Of a stretch of 64,000 nucleotides of DNA, positions 60,522-64,000 are shown one piece after another. A model generated the notes under the pieces. That model saw only the letters and a program-made list of their open reading frames with translations. It had not been told where the DNA came from and did no database searches. This DNA comes from Anaerolineae bacterium (GTDB lineage Bacteria; Chloroflexota; Anaerolineae; Aggregatilineales; Aggregatilineaceae): positions 1 through 64,000 of the forward strand of contig JAFGNU010000073.1 in NCBI GenBank assembly GCA_016926875.1, in the 5' to 3' direction. Position 1 is the stretch's first letter. Each line of letters starts with the position of its first letter. The translations under genes were made by a program, and so were the position numbers.

Positions 60522-60869
60522 TTAGCCAGCGGCGTCGTAGCCGGGGCCTTTTTCAAAGAAATCGTAGTTCGGCTGGATGTCTTCCGTCAGGTCCACGACC
60601 TCACCGCCCTCGGCCTCGTACTGCTTGCCGCCGAAGGGGATACGGCCCTGCCCCGCAGCCATCGTGTACTCGGACGGCACCTCGTCCTCGACAAAGATCG
60701 CCTCGAATGGACACTCCGGCACACACGCCCCGCAGTCAATGCAGGTGTCCGGATCGATGAAAAACCAGGGCCATTCATTCTCCGGCTTGCCGGGAACGAT
60801 ACATTCCACCGGGCATACTTCCACGCATGCGCCATCGCGCAAGCAAAGGCTGGTAATAATATGCGTCAT
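60522..60869 (-). CDS. Ferredoxin with two 4Fe-4S (or 3Fe/4Fe) motifs
   Basis: 115 residues; GAGGAG 8 bases before the ATG. First motif 'SLCLRDGACVEVCPVECI' (Cys 9, 15, 19, 23), second 'CIDCGACVPECPFEAI' (Cys 43, 46, 49, 53): eight Cys, with C-x5-C in the first motif rather than C-x2-C, so the first cluster may be 3Fe-4S or an irregular 4Fe-4S. The C-terminal ~50 residues are acidic. Electron carrier; partner enzymes are not in the window. Confidence 0.94.
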   Translation of the reverse strand: MTHIITSLCLRDGACVEVCPVECIVPGKPENEWPWFFIDPDTCIDCGACVPECPFEAIFVEDEVPSEYTMAAGQGRIPFGGKQYEAEGGEVVDLTEDIQPNYDFFEKGPGYDAAG

Positions 60870-61028
60870 TTTAACTGCTCCTCTATCAGGTTAGTCACAA
60901 AAAGGAGATCCATCGGTAGCCGACTTATCTCACTATACCGCGATATATGGAGGCTTTCCTGTGACAAATAATAGCGAGAAACCATGACGATAAGCACAGC
61001 TTACCCCCAAACGCCCATCTTATATACC

Positions 61029-61064
61029 AAAAACGGGCACCCAGCATTATACGCCAGGTGCCCG
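61029..61064 (-). terminator. Intrinsic terminator after superoxide dismutase
   Basis: CGGGCACC / GGTGCCCG perfect 8-bp stem, with five T following on the minus strand, about 64 bases after the stop. Confidence 0.8.
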
Positions 61065-61127
61065 CCCGTGCCCAGTCAAGCGATCAGCGGTCAGGGCCGG
61101 ACCATACCGGCCAGCCGCCAGGAGTGT

Positions 61128-61739
61128 CTAACCGCGCGCCGCTCTAAAACGCTCGGCCACGTCGGCCCAGTTCACCACGTTCCACCACGCATCCACGTAT
61201 GCGCCGCGATTGTTCTGGTATTTCAGGTAATAGGCGTGTTCCCACACGTCGAGCACCAGCAGCGGGGTCACGATCCACTGGGTCAGGTTCTGGTGCTTTT
61301 CTGCCTGGAGCATCTGGAGCTGTCCCAGCTCCGGCTCCCAGACCAGCAGCCCCCACCCGCTGCCCTCAACCGCCTTTGCCGCCGCGCCAAAGTGCGCCTT
61401 AAACTTCTCGAAGCTGCCAAAGTCCTTATCGATCTGCCCGGCCAGTTCGCCGGTTGGCAAACCGCCGCCGCCGTTGCCGGGTGGGGCCATGTTCGGCCAG
61501 AAAATGCTGTGCAAAAAGTGCCCGGAGCCGTGGAACGCCGCCTCGCGCGACCAGTGTTTGACCAGTCCATAATCACCAGACTCGCGCGCCTGCGCCAGCA
61601 TTTCTTCCGCTTTATTCAGCCCGTTCACATAGCCCAGGTGGTGCTTATCATGATGCAGGCGCATGGTCTGCTCGTCGATGTACGGTTCCAGCGCGTCGTA
61701 TGCATACGGCAGCGGGGGCAGTTCGTGTTTGTTTGCCAT
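61128..61739 (-). CDS. Superoxide dismutase (Fe/Mn type)
   Basis: 203 residues, full length. 'LPPLPYAYDALEPYIDEQTMRLHHDKHHLGYVNGLNKAEEML' holds the first metal His (in 'HHDKHH'), 'AAFHGSGHFLHSIFWPNMAPPG' the second, 'DVWEHAYYLKYQNNRGAYVDAWWNVVNWADV' (in parts) the last Asp and His. 'GSGWGLLVW' is conserved. Metal choice (Fe or Mn) is not settled. AGGAGAGG before the ATG. Own terminator; monocistronic. Confidence 0.97.
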   Translation of the reverse strand: MANKHELPPLPYAYDALEPYIDEQTMRLHHDKHHLGYVNGLNKAEEMLAQARESGDYGLVKHWSREAAFHGSGHFLHSIFWPNMAPPGNGGGGLPTGELAGQIDKDFGSFEKFKAHFGAAAKAVEGSGWGLLVWEPELGQLQMLQAEKHQNLTQWIVTPLLVLDVWEHAYYLKYQNNRGAYVDAWWNVVNWADVAERFRAARG

Positions 61740-61884
61740 GAGTTTCCTCTCCTTGATAAATTCGCGTGTTTTGCAGAACGTGCGAGTGTGACCAGCCAGT
61801 GCAAGAAAACGGCGAAAAGTACATTCAGAGGGGCACCAGGTGGTAATAAAGCAGTCACGCCGTTTCCTCTATATTGGTGATTAT

Positions 61885-61924
61885 AAAAAAACGCCCGGCT
61901 CAGCGACAACCGCCGCCCGGCGTT
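61885..61924 (-). terminator. Intrinsic terminator after mreB
   Basis: Minus strand: AACGCC-G-GGC / GCC-G-GGCGTT-type stem (one C-C mismatch on the plus strand) followed by seven T, about 40 bases after the mreB stop. Confidence 0.8.
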
Positions 61925-61963
61925 CTTACTCAACTTTTATGCAGCGCCTGGACTCGCCGCCTG

Positions 61964-62971
61964 CTACATCCCTTGCAGTGTCCGGCGCATAAACGCCAGG
62001 TCTTCCAACGCGCGCCCGGCCCCAACCGCCGTTGATACCAGCGGGTCTTCGGCGCGATAGGCGGGCACACCCACCGCCCGCGTGATATAGTTGTCAATGC
62101 CGCGCAGCAGCGCCCCGCCGCCTGTCAGCACGATCCCCCGGTCGATGATGTCCGAAGCCAGTTCCGGCGGGGTTTTTTCCAATACGGCTTTGGCCGCGCC
62201 GACAATCGAAGACAGCGGTTCTTCGATAGCTTCCATCACTTCGCTGGTTGTAACGGTGATCGTGCGCGGCAGCCCGCCCACCTGGTCGCGTCCCTGAATC
62301 TCCATACTCAGTTCTTCGCCAATATCCGCCGCCGCGCCGATCTGGATTTTGATCGATTCGGCGGTCGGCTCACCGATCACCAGGCTGTATTTGCGCCGGA
62401 TATAGTTGATAATCCCCTCGTCCAGGCGCATACCGCCCATCCGCACGCTGTCGGCCACAACGATACCGTTCATGGCCAGCACAGCGGCTTCGCTGGCCCC
62501 ACCGCCCAGGTTAAAGATCATGTTGCCCGCCGGGGTGCTGATCGGCAGGCCCGCGCCCAGCGCCGCCAGCAGCGGCTCCGGCAGCAGGTACGCCTCGCGC
62601 GCCCCGGCCCGCACCGCCGCCTCGTGGACAGCACGCTTCTCGACGCTTGTCACGCCATACGGCACGCTGAGCATCACCTCCGGCCCGCGAAACCGCATCC
62701 GCCCGCCAACCTTCAGGAAGAAATAGCGCAGCATCGCTTCGGTGACCTCGTAATCCGCGATCACGCCGTCGCGCAGCGGGCGCAGCACTTCGATATGCTC
62801 CGGGTGGCGCCCGTACATATCGCGGGCTTCCTGGCCCACCGCTACCACGCGCTCCTCCTCAATCGTGAGCGCTACCATCGCCGGTTCCTGGAGCACGATC
62901 TGTCCCCCGGCGTATATCATCACATTGACCGTCCCCAGGTCAACGCCAAGCTTCTTTGAGAAAAGTCCCAT
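61964..62971 (-). CDS. mreB: MreB/Mbl rod-shape actin homologue
   Basis: 335 residues from ATG 62969-62971 ('[23 protein letters not shown]') with GGAAGG upstream; the track start adds 11 residues. Actin-fold ATPase that directs cell-wall growth. Seen: '[12 protein letters not shown]' (phosphate 1), '[40 protein letters not shown]' (in parts), '[42 protein letters not shown]' (in parts), '[17 protein letters not shown]' (phosphate 2; MreB normally has 'DIGGGT', here 'NLGGGA'), and '[18 protein letters not shown]' (adenosine). The Asp-to-Asn change in phosphate 2 is unusual. No mreC/mreD follow. Confidence 0.95.
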   Translation of the reverse strand: MGLFSKKLGVDLGTVNVMIYAGGQIVLQEPAMVALTIEEERVVAVGQEARDMYGRHPEHIEVLRPLRDGVIADYEVTEAMLRYFFLKVGGRMRFRGPEVMLSVPYGVTSVEKRAVHEAAVRAGAREAYLLPEPLLAALGAGLPISTPAGNMIFNLGGGASEAAVLAMNGIVVADSVRMGGMRLDEGIINYIRRKYSLVIGEPTAESIKIQIGAAADIGEELSMEIQGRDQVGGLPRTITVTTSEVMEAIEEPLSSIVGAAKAVLEKTPPELASDIIDRGIVLTGGGALLRGIDNYITRAVGVPAYRAEDPLVSTAVGAGRALEDLAFMRRTLQGM

Positions 62972-63129
62972 GCTGTAACCGCCTTCCAGGTTCAGCGTCA
63001 CCACTCACGCTAAACATACCGCAACCTGCGCTGCGAGGCGAAAACAAAGATCGCACCGGGATCGCACGCCCTGGCGCGATGCTATTTGATTCTTCCGGCA
63101 GCACGTCTACAGGCGGCGCCAGGTTGTAC

Positions 63130-63585
63130 TCAGCCGATCTCGTCTTCGTCTTCCCGTACTTGAATCTGGTACCGGGGCCGATCCATCACCCGCTGGGCGA
63201 TGCGTGCTTCGATCTCGGCCCGGCGAAGCTCGCGCATCACCTGGGTCCGTTCGCCAGCCGGACTTGACTCCATCAACCGGCGGGCGCGTTCACGGGCAGC
63301 CCTGGCCGCTTCATAATCGATTTCCGCCGCAGCTTTTGCATCGTCTGCCAGCACGATCACCTTGTCCGGGCGAATGTCGACCACGCCGCCAAACACAACA
63401 AAACCGTGGACTGTATCGCCTTCAATGATCTGTAACTCGCCTTGATCGCGCAGCGTGGTCAGCAGCGGCGTATGGCGGGGCAGCACACCCATCTCACCCT
63501 GGCTGCCCGGCACAATCACGATGTCGGCGTTGTAGGTGTGATACAGTTCGCGCACCTGCGACACTACTCGAACCTCCAGCGGCAT
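63130..63585 (-). CDS. atpC: ATP synthase epsilon subunit
   Basis: 151 residues; GAGGAG 8 bases before the ATG, 24 bases after atpD. N-terminal beta-barrel 'PLEVRVVSQVRELYHTYNADIVIVPGSQGEMGVLPRHTPLLTTL' (in parts) and C-terminal helical hairpin 'DYEAARAARERARRLMESSP'. Couples c-ring rotation to catalysis and inhibits ATP hydrolysis. Last gene of the atp operon, followed on the same strand by mreB after 159 bases. Confidence 0.96.
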   Translation of the reverse strand: MPLEVRVVSQVRELYHTYNADIVIVPGSQGEMGVLPRHTPLLTTLRDQGELQIIEGDTVHGFVVFGGVVDIRPDKVIVLADDAKAAAEIDYEAARAARERARRLMESSPAGERTQVMRELRRAEIEARIAQRVMDRPRYQIQVREDEDEIG

Positions 63586-63609
63586 CGTTCTCGCTCCTCA
63601 ACCGGCCTA

Positions 63610-64000
63610 TCAGCCGTTGTTTCCGGCTTCATCATACCGATCCAGTACATCCTCAATCGGGCCAGCCATATAGAACACCTGCTCCGGGATATGGTCTACT
63701 TCACCATCCAGGATCATGCGCGCGCCGCGCACCGTATCATTCACCGACACATAGCGCCCCTCGCGGCCCGTGAACTGCTCGGCCACAAACATTGGCTGGC
63801 TCAGGAAATACTGCAAGCGCCGGGCACGTCCTACCATGTGCCGGTCTTCTTCGGTCAGTTCATCGATCCCCAGGATGGCGATGATGTCCTGCAAGTCTTT
63901 GTAGCGCTGCAACACCTGCTGCACTTCGCGCGCCGTATTGTAGTGTTCCTCGCCGACCACCTGCGGGTCCAATACGCGGCTGGTGCTGGCCAGCGGATCG
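63610..64000 (-). CDS. atpD: ATP synthase beta subunit, C-terminal part
   Basis: Open at the right edge; the ORF track shows only the part after an internal Met, but the frame continues to the edge as '[20 protein letters not shown]'. The 130 residues are the C-terminal helical domain: '[53 protein letters not shown]' (in parts) with the DELSEE-like 'IDELTEED', then '[21 protein letters not shown]'. The catalytic domain lies outside the window. Identity is certain. Confidence 0.97.
   Translation of the reverse strand, partial: DPLASTSRVLDPQVVGEEHYNTAREVQQVLQRYKDLQDIIAILGIDELTEEDRHMVGRARRLQYFLSQPMFVAEQFTGREGRYVSVNDTVRGARMILDGEVDHIPEQVFYMAGPIEDVLDRYDEAGNNG

Overview
The window is a 64 kb piece of a high-GC bacterial chromosome (above 60% GC by eye). 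It has no phage, transposase, rRNA or tRNA gene that I can see. The gene mix fits Chloroflexota, probably an Anaerolineae-like lineage. Evidence includes a bacterial mevalonate kinase, several FHA proteins with a Ser/Thr kinase, long Thr/Pro-rich 'TPTPT' linkers, an ADP-forming acetyl-CoA synthetase, and many extracytoplasmic proteins with one membrane anchor and beta-rich domains. The assignment is inference; no marker gene was compared.

Layout. 1-7.6 kb: partial cinA, a cyclic-nucleotide-binding protein, yraN-miaA, an anchored beta-domain protein, a dipeptide-type ABC importer without ATPases, and a methyltransferase. 7.7-16.5 kb: a PrsW-like membrane protein, a small anchored protein and a trypsin-like protease in overlapping genes, then a GH3-like protein without catalytic residues and a GH5 enzyme. 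16.5-22.1 kb: a Ser/Thr kinase divergent from an FHA-winged-helix regulator, alanine racemase, a TIR-TM-Thr/Pro-FGE protein, and a 53-codon relic of a second copy of that protein. 22.2-28.4 kb: a deaminase-CYTH fusion, a membrane-anchored EEP phosphatase-like protein and a GNAT protein. 28.4-34.3 kb: RmlD-like reductase, RNase III, zinc-ribbon FHA protein, TlyA, UbiA prenyltransferase, mevalonate kinase. 34.5-42 kb: RseP-type protease, HEAT and TPR proteins, acylphosphatase, a FecR-like protein, a zinc-ribbon protein and a WD40 protein. 42-49.7 kb: AEC transporter, then pyruvate kinase, enolase, a DRTGG-domain protein and ADP-forming acetyl-CoA synthetase, which together suggest substrate-level ATP formation from PEP and acetyl-CoA. 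50-52.3 kb: cysteine desulfurase and MnmA, a natural pair for tRNA thiolation. 52.3-53.3 kb: a visibly AT-rich insert with a four-TM protein and a divergent Pro-rich repeat peptide. 53.3-64 kb: prepilin peptidase, NfeD-like protein, flotillin, M23 protein, a second peptide-binding protein, ferredoxin, superoxide dismutase, MreB, and the end of the ATP synthase operon (atpD, atpC).

The strongest candidates for something undescribed are the TIR-FGE locus with its internally deleted sister copy, the deaminase-CYTH fusion, the AT-rich two-gene insert, and a family of 7-bp-unit interspersed repeats found at three intergenic sites. Promoters with -35 TTGCYC or close to it and a 17-bp spacer recur through the window. 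All positions were read by hand; family calls rest on motifs, not on database searches.
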